Shown: positions 52,571-62,169, numbered from the stretch's first letter. The stretch is 64,000 bases of DNA from JAGVSV01 sp040766135 (GCA_040766135.1 JAXGRA010000010.1:1-64000), one strand, 5' to 3'. Notes: a model not told the origin generated them from the sequence alone. A program made the numbers and translations.

Positions 52571-53788
52571 ATGTTCAGAATCCCGCAAATAGGCATTATT
52601 TATGGCAGCCGCAGCTGTGAGCACGAGGTAAGCGTCATCAGCGCGCTGCAGCTATACCGCCATGTGGACCGCCGCAAGTATGATGTCCTGCTTATCTATA
52701 TTTCCCAGCAGGGCGAATGGTTTGTCGGCGAGCCGCTGGCCAACATCAACACCTACCGCCCGGCATTCAAGCCGGACACCCGCGGCTTGACCCGCGTGGT
52801 GCCCGACCTGACCGCGCGCTCCGGCGCGCTGCTGGCGTTCAAGCACAATGGCCTGTACCGGGGGGACCGGGTGGAAATTGTAGCGCGGCTGGATTGCGCC
52901 ATCCCTGTCATGCACGGTCTGCACGGCGAGGATGGCACGCTGCAGGGCGTGCTGGAGATGATGGATATCCCCTATACCTCCACCGGCGTGGCCGGTTCAT
53001 CGGTGGGCATGGACAAAATTCTGATGAAAAAGATATTCAAGGGCTTCGGTTTCCCGGTGTTGCCCGGCTGCGCGGTGACGCGCGGCGCATGGCGCGCAAG
53101 GCCCGAAGAAATCATGGACGATATCGAGAAGGAACTGCCCTACCCGGTGTTTGTAAAGCCTGCCAACCTGGGCAGCTCCATTGGGGTCAGCCGTGCTGCA
53201 ACGCGCGATGAATTGCGTGAAGCGCTGACGCTGGCCTGCACCTATGACCGGCGCGTGCTGGTAGAGCAGGGCTTGAACGAACCGCTGGAGGTCAACTGCT
53301 CGGTGCGCGGCTTTGACGAGGAAGCCGTTGCTTCCGTGGTGGAAATGCCTGTTACCTTTGGCCGGTTGCTGGATTTTCACAAAAAATACTTGGAGGCTGG
53401 CGGGGCCAAGGGCATGGCATCCCTGCGGCGCGTGGTGCCCGCTCCCATCGGCGAGGAACTGACCCAGCGCGTTCAGAAACTGTCCGTTGACATCTTCCGC
53501 GCCTTGGACTGCAAGGGCGTGGTGCGTGTGGACTACATGCTGGTGCCCGACACAGAGGAGCTGTACATCACCGAAATCAACACCATCCCGGGCTCTCTGT
53601 CCTTTTACCTGTGGAATCAAAGCGATCCCGCCATTTCCTACCCCGAGCTGATTGACCGCATGATCCGCTCGGCGCTGGAAGCACACGATCAGAAAAACGA
53701 AAACAACTACGCGTATCGTTCCGATATTTTCCGCAACACATCGGTGGGTACCAAGGGAACAAAAGGCATCAAGGGCACCAAGGAGTAA
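52571..53788 (+). CDS. ddl: D-alanine-D-alanine ligase
   Basis: A 405-residue ATP-grasp ligase starting at ATG 52571 behind GGGGAG, which joins two D-alanines for peptidoglycan. GIIYGSRSCEHEVSVISA opens the protein, HGLHGEDGTLQGVLEM and KPANLGSSIGVSRA follow, and ITEINTIPGSLSFYLW closes the active site. The omega loop has LLDFHKKYLEAGG. The C-terminal 40 residues are unusual and end in a repetitive basic tail (GTKGTKGIKGTKE). D-lactate or D-serine specificity cannot be excluded from sequence reading alone. It is the last gene before a terminator. Confidence 0.92.
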   Translation: MFRIPQIGIIYGSRSCEHEVSVISALQLYRHVDRRKYDVLLIYISQQGEWFVGEPLANINTYRPAFKPDTRGLTRVVPDLTARSGALLAFKHNGLYRGDRVEIVARLDCAIPVMHGLHGEDGTLQGVLEMMDIPYTSTGVAGSSVGMDKILMKKIFKGFGFPVLPGCAVTRGAWRARPEEIMDDIEKELPYPVFVKPANLGSSIGVSRAATRDELREALTLACTYDRRVLVEQGLNEPLEVNCSVRGFDEEAVASVVEMPVTFGRLLDFHKKYLEAGGAKGMASLRRVVPAPIGEELTQRVQKLSVDIFRALDCKGVVRVDYMLVPDTEELYITEINTIPGSLSFYLWNQSDPAISYPELIDRMIRSALEAHDQKNENNYAYRSDIFRNTSVGTKGTKGIKGTKE

Positions 53789-53810
53789 CCTGCGAATATT
53801 TCTGCCATGC

Positions 53811-53847
53811 AAACGCCCCGGAGCCATGATCTGCGCCGGGGCGTTTT
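53811..53847. terminator. Bidirectional terminator between ddl and the S41 protease gene
   Basis: AAACGCCCCGG (53811-53821) pairs with CCGGGGCGTTT (53836-53846) with a T/A tail on either strand. Confidence 0.85.
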
Positions 53848-53862
53848 GTGATTTTATAGCCG

Positions 53863-55104
53863 TTACTGCCGCGCGGCCTGTGCAGGCTTGCCGATCAGCT
53901 TAAGCGCCTCGTCATACGCGGCTTTGAGTTGCGGGTCACTTAAGTCGCCAACGGCGAAGTAGTGCCCGGCCAAGTCCTCGGGCATGGGCACTTCAATATC
54001 GGGCGTGACGCCAATTTCATGCACCTGATTGCCCAGGGGGGAGAAGTATTGCGCGTTGGTAAACTGGAACCCCGAAACGCCGTCAGACAGCCCCACCACC
54101 TGCTGGGTAATGCCTTTGCCAAAGGTTTTGGTACCCACCAGCACAGCGCGGTCGTAGTCCTTCATCGCTGCGGTAAAGATCTCCGATGTGGAGGCGGAGT
54201 GGTCGTTGACAATGACCACCAGCGGGATGTCGGTCTTGCCATCGGTGGTGTAGGTGTAGAAGCGTTCGCCGGAGCGCTTTTCGGTGTAAAACAGCACCTC
54301 GCGGTCCAAAAACAGGTCGGCAATGGCGACACCGTCATCCACCCAGCCGCCGGGGTTGTCGCGCAGGTCAATGATCAACGCTTTGGCGCCTTCGTTGGTC
54401 AGGGCTTGAAGCGATGCTGCAAAGGCCGGCCCCACATCGCCTGCAAAGTCATACAGCGTGATTAAGCCTACCTGGTTTTCCAGCATCGTATGTTCCACGC
54501 GGTTGACGATGATTTCGGCTTTGACCAGGTCAAACTTGACCACATCGCCGTTGCGCAGCATTTCCACATGCACCTTTTCGCCGGGTACGCCGCGCATCAT
54601 ATCCACGGCCTCGCTCATGGTCTGTGTGGTGACGGCCAAATCCTCCACCATGAAGAGCATATCGCCCTTGAGGATGCCCGCTTCCTCGGCCGGGGTGTTT
54701 TTGAACACTCGCGTCACCGTTACGCTGGAATCGCGATAGTCACCCAGCATCTGTATGCCGATACCGGCATACTTGCCTTCGTCCTCTTCCCAGAACTTTT
54801 TCCATACCTCAGCTGGGTAATAAAACGTGTAGGGATCCTCAAGGCCCGCCAGCATGCCGTTGACAGCGCCGTCCAACATGGCCTGCTCGTCTATTTCCCA
54901 CAGGTAGTCCCGTTCCACATAGGAGCGCACCTCGTTGAGCAGCTCGTATTGCTTCAGCCGCTCATACTCCGCGCGGGTGATGGTCACCGTATCGCGGGTG
55001 AGCAGCACGTTGACCGGCTCCTGCCCCCAGGCGGGCAGGACAGCGCTCAAAAGAATCAGCGCAATGGCTAAGCAAAGGACTGCAATGTGCCGTTTGTTCA
55101 TCAT
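53863..55104 (-). CDS. Secreted S41-family C-terminal processing protease
   Basis: A 414-residue CtpA-like serine protease. The N-terminal hydrophobic segment (residues 5-25) directs export. A PDZ domain follows (about 110-185, IGIQMLGDY, GILKGDMLFMVED). The protease part has the nucleophile in NDHSASTSEIF and its lysine partner in TKTFGKGITQ. Such enzymes trim exported or envelope proteins. ATG 55104 shares its A with the stop of the upstream regulator gene, and GGAAGG precedes it. The C-terminus lacks the peptidoglycan-binding domain often found in CtpB. Confidence 0.9.
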   Translation of the reverse strand: MMNKRHIAVLCLAIALILLSAVLPAWGQEPVNVLLTRDTVTITRAEYERLKQYELLNEVRSYVERDYLWEIDEQAMLDGAVNGMLAGLEDPYTFYYPAEVWKKFWEEDEGKYAGIGIQMLGDYRDSSVTVTRVFKNTPAEEAGILKGDMLFMVEDLAVTTQTMSEAVDMMRGVPGEKVHVEMLRNGDVVKFDLVKAEIIVNRVEHTMLENQVGLITLYDFAGDVGPAFAASLQALTNEGAKALIIDLRDNPGGWVDDGVAIADLFLDREVLFYTEKRSGERFYTYTTDGKTDIPLVVIVNDHSASTSEIFTAAMKDYDRAVLVGTKTFGKGITQQVVGLSDGVSGFQFTNAQYFSPLGNQVHEIGVTPDIEVPMPEDLAGHYFAVGDLSDPQLKAAYDEALKLIGKPAQAARQ

Positions 55105-56171
55105 TAGTTGTTTCCTTCCACTGTCGGCGGCGTCTGGCCGCGCAGGCATTTTTTCATGTGATAGAGCATTTTGAAGGTCATAGCGTCGTCAAAATGGCGC
55201 AAATCCAGGCCGATTGTGCGCTGCACCTTGTCCAGCCGGTACACCAGCGTGTTGCGGTGGATGTACAGCTGCCGCGCAGTGTCGGACAGGTTTAGGTCCT
55301 TATCCAAAAACATGTTGATGGTGTCCAGCATTTCATCGGTGAACAGCGGCGCGGTGTCCGCGTTAAACAGCAGCCGGTGGTAGTGGGATGCGGTTTCAGG
55401 CGGGATGGCGGCCAAAAACCGTTCCAGCATCAGCTGGCTGTAAAAGTGTACGTTTTCACCTTCACGGAACAGAAGCCCCACATCCACAGCCTGCTGCGCA
55501 TGGAGGAAAGCCGTATGCAGCTGCGTCAACGTGGCAACGGGCTCGCTTACGCCAATGGTGACGCGGAATGCACTTTCGCTAAACAGCGTTTCGTGCAGCG
55601 CATTGGCAAATTCGTGCAATTCTTCATCATCGCAGCTTGACATATCCTTTATCAGCGCGGCTGTAAAACGGTCAAACTGCACCAGCAGGTCATGCTCATC
55701 CAGCGGCACCAGGTCGCGCAGCGCGTCATCGGCTTGGCCGGGTCCGGTGCGCACCATGTGCAGCAGCAGCACCACGCGCGGCATATCCATCGACAAATGA
55801 TGTTCTGCCGCCAGCGCCTGGACATCGGCAGGGGAAAGGCCCTTGGACAGCAGCATGCGCAGCGCATTGTCCAGGCTGTCGGTATCGGCATTTTTTTGCA
55901 GCAGAGCTTCCACCAGCGCGCGCGCCAGCAGCAATGTATCGCTGGCCGCAGCGGATCGCCTGACGGTCAGCACATGGCCGCTGCTAGCAATGGCCGCAAA
56001 CAGATAGCCGGACTGTTCTACATATCCTGTTTCAGGCAAATACTCCGGCACATAAAAAGCTTCACCATCTGCAGGCAGCAGGCTTTGCCCTGATCGGGCC
56101 AGCAGGCGCACCGGCGTGTGAAGCGATGCAAAAACGTCCTGTATCGTACGCAATGTTGCGGCGTCCATCAT
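55104..56171 (-). CDS. PucR/CdaR-type transcriptional regulator
   Basis: A 355-residue protein with the C-terminal PucR helix-turn-helix: DLNLSDTARQLYIHRNTLVYRLDKV, followed by the second-helix region LRHFDDAMTFKMLYHMKK. The N-terminus resembles a sensory domain, and the middle is a GGDEF-like fold typical of CdaR proteins. ATG 56171 (or 56168) follows AAGGAGG. The gene overlaps the S41 protease and is in the same transcript. The operator and inducer are not known; control of the protease or of metabolic genes is possible. Confidence 0.85.
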   Translation of the reverse strand: MMDAATLRTIQDVFASLHTPVRLLARSGQSLLPADGEAFYVPEYLPETGYVEQSGYLFAAIASSGHVLTVRRSAAASDTLLLARALVEALLQKNADTDSLDNALRMLLSKGLSPADVQALAAEHHLSMDMPRVVLLLHMVRTGPGQADDALRDLVPLDEHDLLVQFDRFTAALIKDMSSCDDEELHEFANALHETLFSESAFRVTIGVSEPVATLTQLHTAFLHAQQAVDVGLLFREGENVHFYSQLMLERFLAAIPPETASHYHRLLFNADTAPLFTDEMLDTINMFLDKDLNLSDTARQLYIHRNTLVYRLDKVQRTIGLDLRHFDDAMTFKMLYHMKKCLRGQTPPTVEGNN

Positions 56172-56238
56172 GTCCTCCTTCCCGGATGTCTTGCCTAAGA
56201 TGCTTTATTATATGGGCAAAACGAGCTGAAAACAAGGC

Positions 56239-56267
56239 TTGCATTGATGGGTGCGCGATGCTATCAT
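56239..56267 (+). promoter_or_regulatory. Promoter of the tig-clpP-clpX-lon-engB operon
   Basis: TTGCAT (56239-56244), a 17-base spacer, and TATCAT (56262-56267) with TGC before it. No CIRCE or clear CtsR site was seen near it. Confidence 0.7.
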
Positions 56268-56280
56268 CTACTGTAGTGTT

Positions 56281-56298
56281 CCTGTGCCCTGGCACAGG
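56281..56298 (+). other. Hairpin in the tig leader
   Basis: CCTGTGCC (56281-56288) and GGCACAGG (56291-56298) with a CT centre. It falls in the 5' untranslated region about 36 bases before the tig start. It may stabilise the transcript or be an operator. Confidence 0.45.
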
Positions 56299-56333
56299 CG
56301 CACAATTGTATCTGTACTGTTAGGAGGATCCCC

Positions 56334-57809
56334 ATGGCGTACACCGCTACCCGGCTGACCAGCAACAAAGTAAAACTCACCTTTGACGTGCCTGCCGAAA
56401 CCTTAGAGGCAGCAATTCAAAGCGCGTACCTCAAAAACCGCGGCCGCATCAACGTGCCCGGCTTCCGCAAGGGCAAGGCCCCCCGTCGCCTGATTGAAAA
56501 CATGTATGGCGCGGGCATCTTCTTTGATGATGCTTTTGAAGCGATTTTTCCGGACGTCTATCAGGAAGCAGTCGAGGCCGAAGGCCTTGAGCCCGTTGGT
56601 CGCCCGGAAATTGACATTGAACAAATGAACGCCGGCGAGAACCTCAAGTTTTCGGCCGAGGTGTTTGTACGCCCCGAGGTAACCTTGGGCACCTATAAGG
56701 GCATCAAGGCCACCAAGTACCGCCCGCCGGTCAGCGAGGAAGAGATTGACCGGCGCATCGAGCAGGATGTGCGCCGGGCTACCATCCAGCAGGAGGTAAC
56801 CGACCGCCCCGTTCAGGAGGGCGACACGGTGGACATGGACTATTTGGGCAGCGTAGACGGCGTGCCCTTTGAAGGCGGCCAGGACGAGCATGCCAGCCTC
56901 AAGATTGGTTCCAACCAATTTATCCCCGGCTTTGAGGAGCAGATGGTGGGCATGAACGCGGGCGAGGAAAAGGACATCACCGTCACCTTCCCCGAGCAGT
57001 ACCATGCCGAGAACCTGGCCGGCAAGGAAGCCGTGTTCCATGTGAAGGTGCACGCCATTCAGCAGGATTTGCGTCCGGAGCTGGATGATGAATTTGCCGC
57101 AGACGTCAGCGAATTTACCACCTTTGCCGAGTACCGCGAAGCCATCGTGAAGGAACTGGACGAGCGCCGCGACAAGGAAGCCGACGGCCGCCTGGAAGAC
57201 AACCTGATTGAGCAGGCTGTGGACGCTGCGGATATGGACATTCCCGATGTGATGGTGGATGACGAAATCAACCGCATGCTGCGCAGCCTGCAGCAGCGCC
57301 TGGCCTACAGCGGCATGACCTTGGATGACTTTATCAACAATTCCGGCATGGATGTTCAGCAGATGGTCGACATGTACCGCCCTGGTGCCCAGCAGAACGT
57401 CAAGCGCGCTTTGGTGCTGGATGCCATCCGCAAAGCGGAGGATATCACCGCCACCAAGGAAGAGGTTGATCAGGAAATCGCTGATTATGCCGCCTCCATT
57501 GGCATGGACGCCGAATCCTTTGCCCAATCCGTTACCCACGAGCAGTGGCATATGTTTGAAGATCAAACCATCATGCGCAAGGTGGTCAACCTGATAAAGG
57601 ACAGCGCTGATGTTACCCTGGAGGAAAAAGAAGAGCCTTCCCTGAACATGGACAGCGTAGTGGAAGGCATTGAAGCCGCCGCTGAAATTACAGACGCGCA
57701 GGAAGAAGAGCAGCAGGAAGCGCCGGAGGAGCAGCCCGCGCCCAAAAAGCTGGCCAAGCCCAAAGCCACCCGCAAAAAGAAAGAACCCGCCGACGAAGCC
57801 GGCAAGTGA
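56334..57809 (+). CDS. tig: Trigger factor
   Basis: A 491-residue ribosome-bound chaperone starting at ATG 56334 behind TAGGAGG. The ribosome-binding signature GFRKGKAPRR is at about residues 44-53, then the FKBP-type domain (GDTVDMDYLGSVDGVPFEGG), then the helical C-terminal arm. It is about 60 residues longer than common trigger factors because of an acidic stretch (EEEQQEAPEEQ) and a lysine-rich tail (KKLAKPKATRKKK). It is followed by clpP with 13 bases between. Confidence 0.96.
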   Translation: MAYTATRLTSNKVKLTFDVPAETLEAAIQSAYLKNRGRINVPGFRKGKAPRRLIENMYGAGIFFDDAFEAIFPDVYQEAVEAEGLEPVGRPEIDIEQMNAGENLKFSAEVFVRPEVTLGTYKGIKATKYRPPVSEEEIDRRIEQDVRRATIQQEVTDRPVQEGDTVDMDYLGSVDGVPFEGGQDEHASLKIGSNQFIPGFEEQMVGMNAGEEKDITVTFPEQYHAENLAGKEAVFHVKVHAIQQDLRPELDDEFAADVSEFTTFAEYREAIVKELDERRDKEADGRLEDNLIEQAVDAADMDIPDVMVDDEINRMLRSLQQRLAYSGMTLDDFINNSGMDVQQMVDMYRPGAQQNVKRALVLDAIRKAEDITATKEEVDQEIADYAASIGMDAESFAQSVTHEQWHMFEDQTIMRKVVNLIKDSADVTLEEKEEPSLNMDSVVEGIEAAAEITDAQEEEQQEAPEEQPAPKKLAKPKATRKKKEPADEAGK

Positions 57810-57822
57810 AAGGACAAGATTA

Positions 57823-58452
57823 GTGGAACATAACAACCTCGTTTCCAATCGTTCAGATTATACAATCCCTTACGTAGTAGAGCGCACCGGAAGCGGCGAA
57901 CGCTCCTACGATATATATTCCCGCTTATTGAAGGACAGGATTGTATTCCTGTCCGGGCCCATCGATGACGGCATGGCCAACACCGTGGTGGCACAGCTGC
58001 TCTTTTTGGAGATGGAAAAGCCCAATGCCGACATTTCCTTGTACATCAACAGCCCCGGCGGTTCCGTCACTGCAGGCATGGCGATCTATGACACCATGCA
58101 GTACATCAAGTCGCCGGTGCGTACGGTGTGCATTGGCATGGCGGCGTCCATGGGTGCCTTCCTGCTGATGGCCGGCGAAAAGGGCAAGCGCATGGCGTTG
58201 CCCAACAGCGAAGTGATGATTCACCAGCCCTCCGGCGGCGCATACGGCCAGTCCACGGATGTTTCCATCCGCGCCGAATGGCTGCTGCGCACCAAACAGA
58301 AAATGACGGCGATGATTGCGGACATGACCGGCCAGGAGGAAGAGCGTGTAGCCCGCGATCTGGAGCGTGATTATTTCATGACCGCCCAGGAAGCGTTGAC
58401 CTATGGCATCATTGATGAGATTTACACGCCGCGAGAGGTGAAGGATGCCTAA
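57823..58452 (+). CDS. clpP: ATP-dependent Clp protease proteolytic subunit
   Basis: A 209-residue serine peptidase that forms a double ring of fourteen. The catalytic residues are S109 (MAASMGAF), H134 (MIHQPSGG) and D183 (RDYFMTAQEAL). The start GTG 57823 has AAAGGA upstream. The N-terminal loop region (NLVSNRSDYTIPYVVERTGSGERSYDIYSRLL) is typical of family members. The stop overlaps clpX by eight bases. Confidence 0.97.
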   Translation: MEHNNLVSNRSDYTIPYVVERTGSGERSYDIYSRLLKDRIVFLSGPIDDGMANTVVAQLLFLEMEKPNADISLYINSPGGSVTAGMAIYDTMQYIKSPVRTVCIGMAASMGAFLLMAGEKGKRMALPNSEVMIHQPSGGAYGQSTDVSIRAEWLLRTKQKMTAMIADMTGQEEERVARDLERDYFMTAQEALTYGIIDEIYTPREVKDA

Positions 58453-59755
58453 GGAGCCATACGACCCGCGCAAGCCCCGCCGCTGCAGCTTTTGCGGCAA
58501 ACCGCAATCCCAGGTGGATCGCCTGATCGCCGGTGAGAACGCCTCCATTTGCAATGAATGCGTGTCACTGTGCGCAACGGTGCTGGGCGAAGCTGCGCCA
58601 ACCAAGGCGGGCAAGTCTTCCACCTCCCGTATAATGACCCCGGCGGAGATTAAGTCCACGCTGGATGAATACGTCATCGGGCAGGAGCGTGCCAAGCGCG
58701 CGCTGTGCGTGGCGGTGTACAATCATTACAAGCGCGTGCGCTCCCGGCTTAAAAATGACGATGTGGAGCTGCAAAAATCCAACATCCTGCTGCTGGGCCC
58801 TACAGGTACGGGCAAGACCTATTTGGCGCAGACGCTGGCGCGCATCCTGAATGTACCCTTTGCTATCGCCGATGCCACCTCGCTGACCGAGGCGGGGTAT
58901 GTAGGCGAGGACGTGGAAAACATCCTGCTGCGCTTGATTCAGGCCGCCGATGGTGATATCCAGGCCGCTCAGCAGGGGATTATCTATGTAGACGAAATCG
59001 ACAAGATTGCCCGCAAGAGCGAGAACGTATCCATCACCCGCGATGTCAGCGGCGAGGGCGTGCAGCAGGCGTTGCTCAAAATCGTCGAGGGCACGGTGGC
59101 CAACGTGCCGCCGCAGGGCGGGCGCAAGCATCCGCAGCAGGAATGCTTGCAGATTGACACCACCAACATCCTGTTCATCTGCGGGGGTGCCTTCGATGGG
59201 CTGGAGTCCATCATCGCTACCCGGATGGGCAGCCGCATCCTGGGCTTTGGCGCCAATCTGGAAACCCACGATGACACGCAAACCAGCCGGACGCTGCAGC
59301 ATGTGCAGCCGGAGGATCTGGTCAAGTACGGCCTCATCCCGGAGCTGGTGGGCCGCCTGCCTGTCGTGATGGCGCTGGACAGCCTGGACAAGGACGCGCT
59401 GGTGCGCATTCTGACCCAGCCCAAGAACGCGCTGGTCAAGCAGTATCACCGGCTGTTCGAGATGGACGGCGCGGAGTTGGTGTTTACCCCGGAGGCGCTG
59501 GAAGCGGTGGCCGACGAGGCCATCCGGCGCAAAACCGGTGCGCGTGGCCTGCGTGCGATCATCGAAAGTGCGCTGATGGATGTTATGTTTGACCTGCCTG
59601 CGCAAGAGGATGTAACGCACGTAGAAGTAACCAAGGAAACCATCACGTCTGCCGCTGCGCCCAACATGATAAAAAAAGCGCCAGCTCGCAGCAAGGCCAA
59701 AAAAACGGGTGCTGAGCCTGCGGCGGAAGCTGTTGTATCCGAGGATGCTTCATAA
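58445..59755 (+). CDS. clpX: Clp protease ATP-binding unfoldase ClpX
   Basis: A 436-residue AAA+ unfoldase partner of ClpP. The zinc-binding domain is CSFCGKPQ...CNECVSLC. Walker A GPTGTGKTYLA and Walker B IIYVDEIDKIA are intact, as is the sensor 2 region GARGLRAIIESALMDVMF. A lysine- and alanine-rich tail extends the C-terminus. The start ATG 58445 is within the end of clpP. Confidence 0.97.
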   Translation: MPKEPYDPRKPRRCSFCGKPQSQVDRLIAGENASICNECVSLCATVLGEAAPTKAGKSSTSRIMTPAEIKSTLDEYVIGQERAKRALCVAVYNHYKRVRSRLKNDDVELQKSNILLLGPTGTGKTYLAQTLARILNVPFAIADATSLTEAGYVGEDVENILLRLIQAADGDIQAAQQGIIYVDEIDKIARKSENVSITRDVSGEGVQQALLKIVEGTVANVPPQGGRKHPQQECLQIDTTNILFICGGAFDGLESIIATRMGSRILGFGANLETHDDTQTSRTLQHVQPEDLVKYGLIPELVGRLPVVMALDSLDKDALVRILTQPKNALVKQYHRLFEMDGAELVFTPEALEAVADEAIRRKTGARGLRAIIESALMDVMFDLPAQEDVTHVEVTKETITSAAAPNMIKKAPARSKAKKTGAEPAAEAVVSEDAS

Positions 59756-59829
59756 GCATCCGCTAACCCAACCATTGTCGGCCTCTTCCGGCCCAGTGCC
59801 GGGAGAGGCGCTTTTTCCAGGAGGATTCC

Positions 59830-62169
59830 ATGGATCAAATCCCTGAAACTGTAAAATTGCCATTGCTGCCGCTGCGCGGGATGATCATGTTCCCGCATAC
59901 GGTGCTGCACTTCGACGTGGGGCGCACCAGCAGCGTGGCTGCGGTGGAACGCGCCATGCTGACCGACCAGCTCATCTTTGTGGCGACACAAAAGGACATT
60001 GAGGTGGAGGAGCCTGGGGCCGATGACCTGTACAGCGTGGGCACCATCGCGCGTGTGCGTCAGGTGCTGCATCTGCCGGGCAATAACCTGCGCGTGCTGG
60101 CCGAGGGCCAGCGCCGTGCGACGCTTGTGTCGCTAACGCGCGAGGACGAGGCCTGGGTGGCTCAGGTGCAGCCCGTTGCCGACCAGCAGGTGGACGGCGC
60201 ATCGCCGGAGATAACGGCGCTGGTGCGCATGACGCTGGATTACTTTGAAAAATATGCGGAGATCAGCAACCGTATTTCCGGGGAGCTGCTGCGCACGGTC
60301 AAGGGCGTAACCGACCCGGACGAGCTAGCCGATATGATTGCCGTCAATGCGCTTACCCAGATGGAAGACCGCCGTACGCTGCTGGAAACCATCCCCATCA
60401 AGGAGCGCTTGGAGGCGCTGTGCGTGTGCCTGGCGCGGGAAATCAAGCTGGCTGCCGTTGAGAAAACCGTGCAGATGCGCATCAAGTCCCAGATTGACAA
60501 AAACCAGAAGGACTATTACCTGCGCGAGCAATTAAAGGCCATCCAGGAGGAACTGGGCGAGGACGAAGGCGACGACATCGAGGAATATCGCCAGCGTCTG
60601 GCCAAAACGCCGCTGAATGAAGAAGCACGTGAAAAGGCCGAAAAGGAAATTGAGCGCCTGTCGCGCATGATGCCCGGAACGCCTGAAGTGACGGTGTCGG
60701 AAACCTATCTGGACTGGATACTGGACATGCCCTGGGGCAAGTACACCAGGGATCAGATTTCGCTGACGCGTGCGCGCAAAATCCTGGATGAAGACCACTA
60801 TGGCATGAAACAGGTGAAGGAGCGCATCACAGAACACTTAGCCGTGTTGGGCATGCGCCTCAAGCAGGATCCCAAGGCCTCCATGCGCGGCCCCATTCTG
60901 TGCTTTGTGGGCCCGCCCGGTGTGGGCAAGACGTCCATCGTGAAGGCTGTTGCTCGCGCGATGGGACGCGAGTTCATCCAGATGTCGTTGGGCGGTGTGC
61001 GGGATGAAGCCGAAATCTTTGGCCACCGCCGCACCTACATCGGCGCCATTCCCGGTCGCATCATATCCGGTATCAAGCGCGCGGGCACCATGAACCCGGT
61101 GTTCCTGTTTGACGAGATTGACAAGATGGGCAACGATTACCGGGGCGATCCGGCCAGCGCCATGTTAGAAGTGCTGGACAGCGAGCAGAACAGCCATTTC
61201 CGCGACCATTATTTGGACATACCGTTTGACCTGTCGCGCGTGTTGTTTGTCACCACGGCCAACACCATGGAGTCCATCCCGCCTCCCCTGCGCGACCGCA
61301 TGGAAATCATCGAGGTGCCCAGCTACACCGAGGAGGAAAAGCTGCAAATCGCCAAGCGCCATTTGGTGCGCAAGCAGATTGAGGAAACCGGCCTGCCGCC
61401 GCGCAGCGTGCGTATTTCAGAAGACACGATTAAGTTTATTATCGAGGGTTATACCCGCGAGGCCGGTGTGCGCACCTTGGCGCGCACCTTGGCCAAGGTG
61501 GTGCGCAAGGCAGCGGTGGACATGCTGGATCTGGAAAAGGATGTCATCACGGTGAACCGTGCAGCAGCCCGCCGCTATCTGGGTGCGGAGCGCTTTTTGC
61601 GCGACAGCCTGCTGCGCGAGCCATATGTGGGCATCGCTAATGGCCTGGCCTACACCGAGGTAGGCGGCGAAATGTTAGCGGTGGAGTGCATTGCGATGCC
61701 CGGCACCGGCAAGTTGACGTTAACCGGCCACTTGGGCGATGTGATGAAGGAAAGCGGCCAGGCCGCGCTCAGCTGGGTGCGTGCGCATAGTGATGAGTTC
61801 CAACTGGATAAGGAATTCCATCAAAAACAGGACATCCACATCCATGTGCCTGAGGGTGCAGTGCCCAAGGACGGCCCCTCGGCCGGCATTACGATGGCCA
61901 CGGCGCTTGTGTCGGCGTTGACCGGCATTCCAGTGCGCCCTGATGTTGCGATGACAGGCGAAATCACGCTGGGTGGCCGTGTGCTGCCCATTGGCGGCGT
62001 CAAGGAAAAGATGCTGGCCGCCTACCGCAGTGACATCAAAACGCTGATTCTGCCCCGGGAAAATAAAAAAGATGTGGAAGAAATCCCGCAGCATATTCAG
62101 GAAAAGTTTGATATCCAATACGTCGACCGGATTGGCCAGGTGATCGACCTGGCGCTGCTGCGCTCATGA
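59830..62169 (+). CDS. lon: ATP-dependent protease Lon
   Basis: A 779-residue AAA+ protease that removes damaged and regulatory proteins. The N-terminal substrate domain starts PLLPLRGMIMFPHTVL. Walker A GPPGVGKTS, Walker B VFLFDEIDKMG, and the protease dyad S684 (PKDGPSAGI) and K727 (GGVKEK) are in place. ATG 59830 follows CAGGAGG. The stop overlaps engB (ATGA). The clpX-lon gap (74 bases) has only a weak hairpin, so one long transcript is likely. Confidence 0.97.
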   Translation: MDQIPETVKLPLLPLRGMIMFPHTVLHFDVGRTSSVAAVERAMLTDQLIFVATQKDIEVEEPGADDLYSVGTIARVRQVLHLPGNNLRVLAEGQRRATLVSLTREDEAWVAQVQPVADQQVDGASPEITALVRMTLDYFEKYAEISNRISGELLRTVKGVTDPDELADMIAVNALTQMEDRRTLLETIPIKERLEALCVCLAREIKLAAVEKTVQMRIKSQIDKNQKDYYLREQLKAIQEELGEDEGDDIEEYRQRLAKTPLNEEAREKAEKEIERLSRMMPGTPEVTVSETYLDWILDMPWGKYTRDQISLTRARKILDEDHYGMKQVKERITEHLAVLGMRLKQDPKASMRGPILCFVGPPGVGKTSIVKAVARAMGREFIQMSLGGVRDEAEIFGHRRTYIGAIPGRIISGIKRAGTMNPVFLFDEIDKMGNDYRGDPASAMLEVLDSEQNSHFRDHYLDIPFDLSRVLFVTTANTMESIPPPLRDRMEIIEVPSYTEEEKLQIAKRHLVRKQIEETGLPPRSVRISEDTIKFIIEGYTREAGVRTLARTLAKVVRKAAVDMLDLEKDVITVNRAAARRYLGAERFLRDSLLREPYVGIANGLAYTEVGGEMLAVECIAMPGTGKLTLTGHLGDVMKESGQAALSWVRAHSDEFQLDKEFHQKQDIHIHVPEGAVPKDGPSAGITMATALVSALTGIPVRPDVAMTGEITLGGRVLPIGGVKEKMLAAYRSDIKTLILPRENKKDVEEIPQHIQEKFDIQYVDRIGQVIDLALLRS

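Noticed and set aside
56403..57848. 481-aa open frame antisense to tig
   Set aside because: The real gene has all trigger factor motifs; this is its reverse shadow.
58565..59620. 351-aa open frame antisense to clpX
   Set aside because: Shadow of a conserved AAA+ gene.
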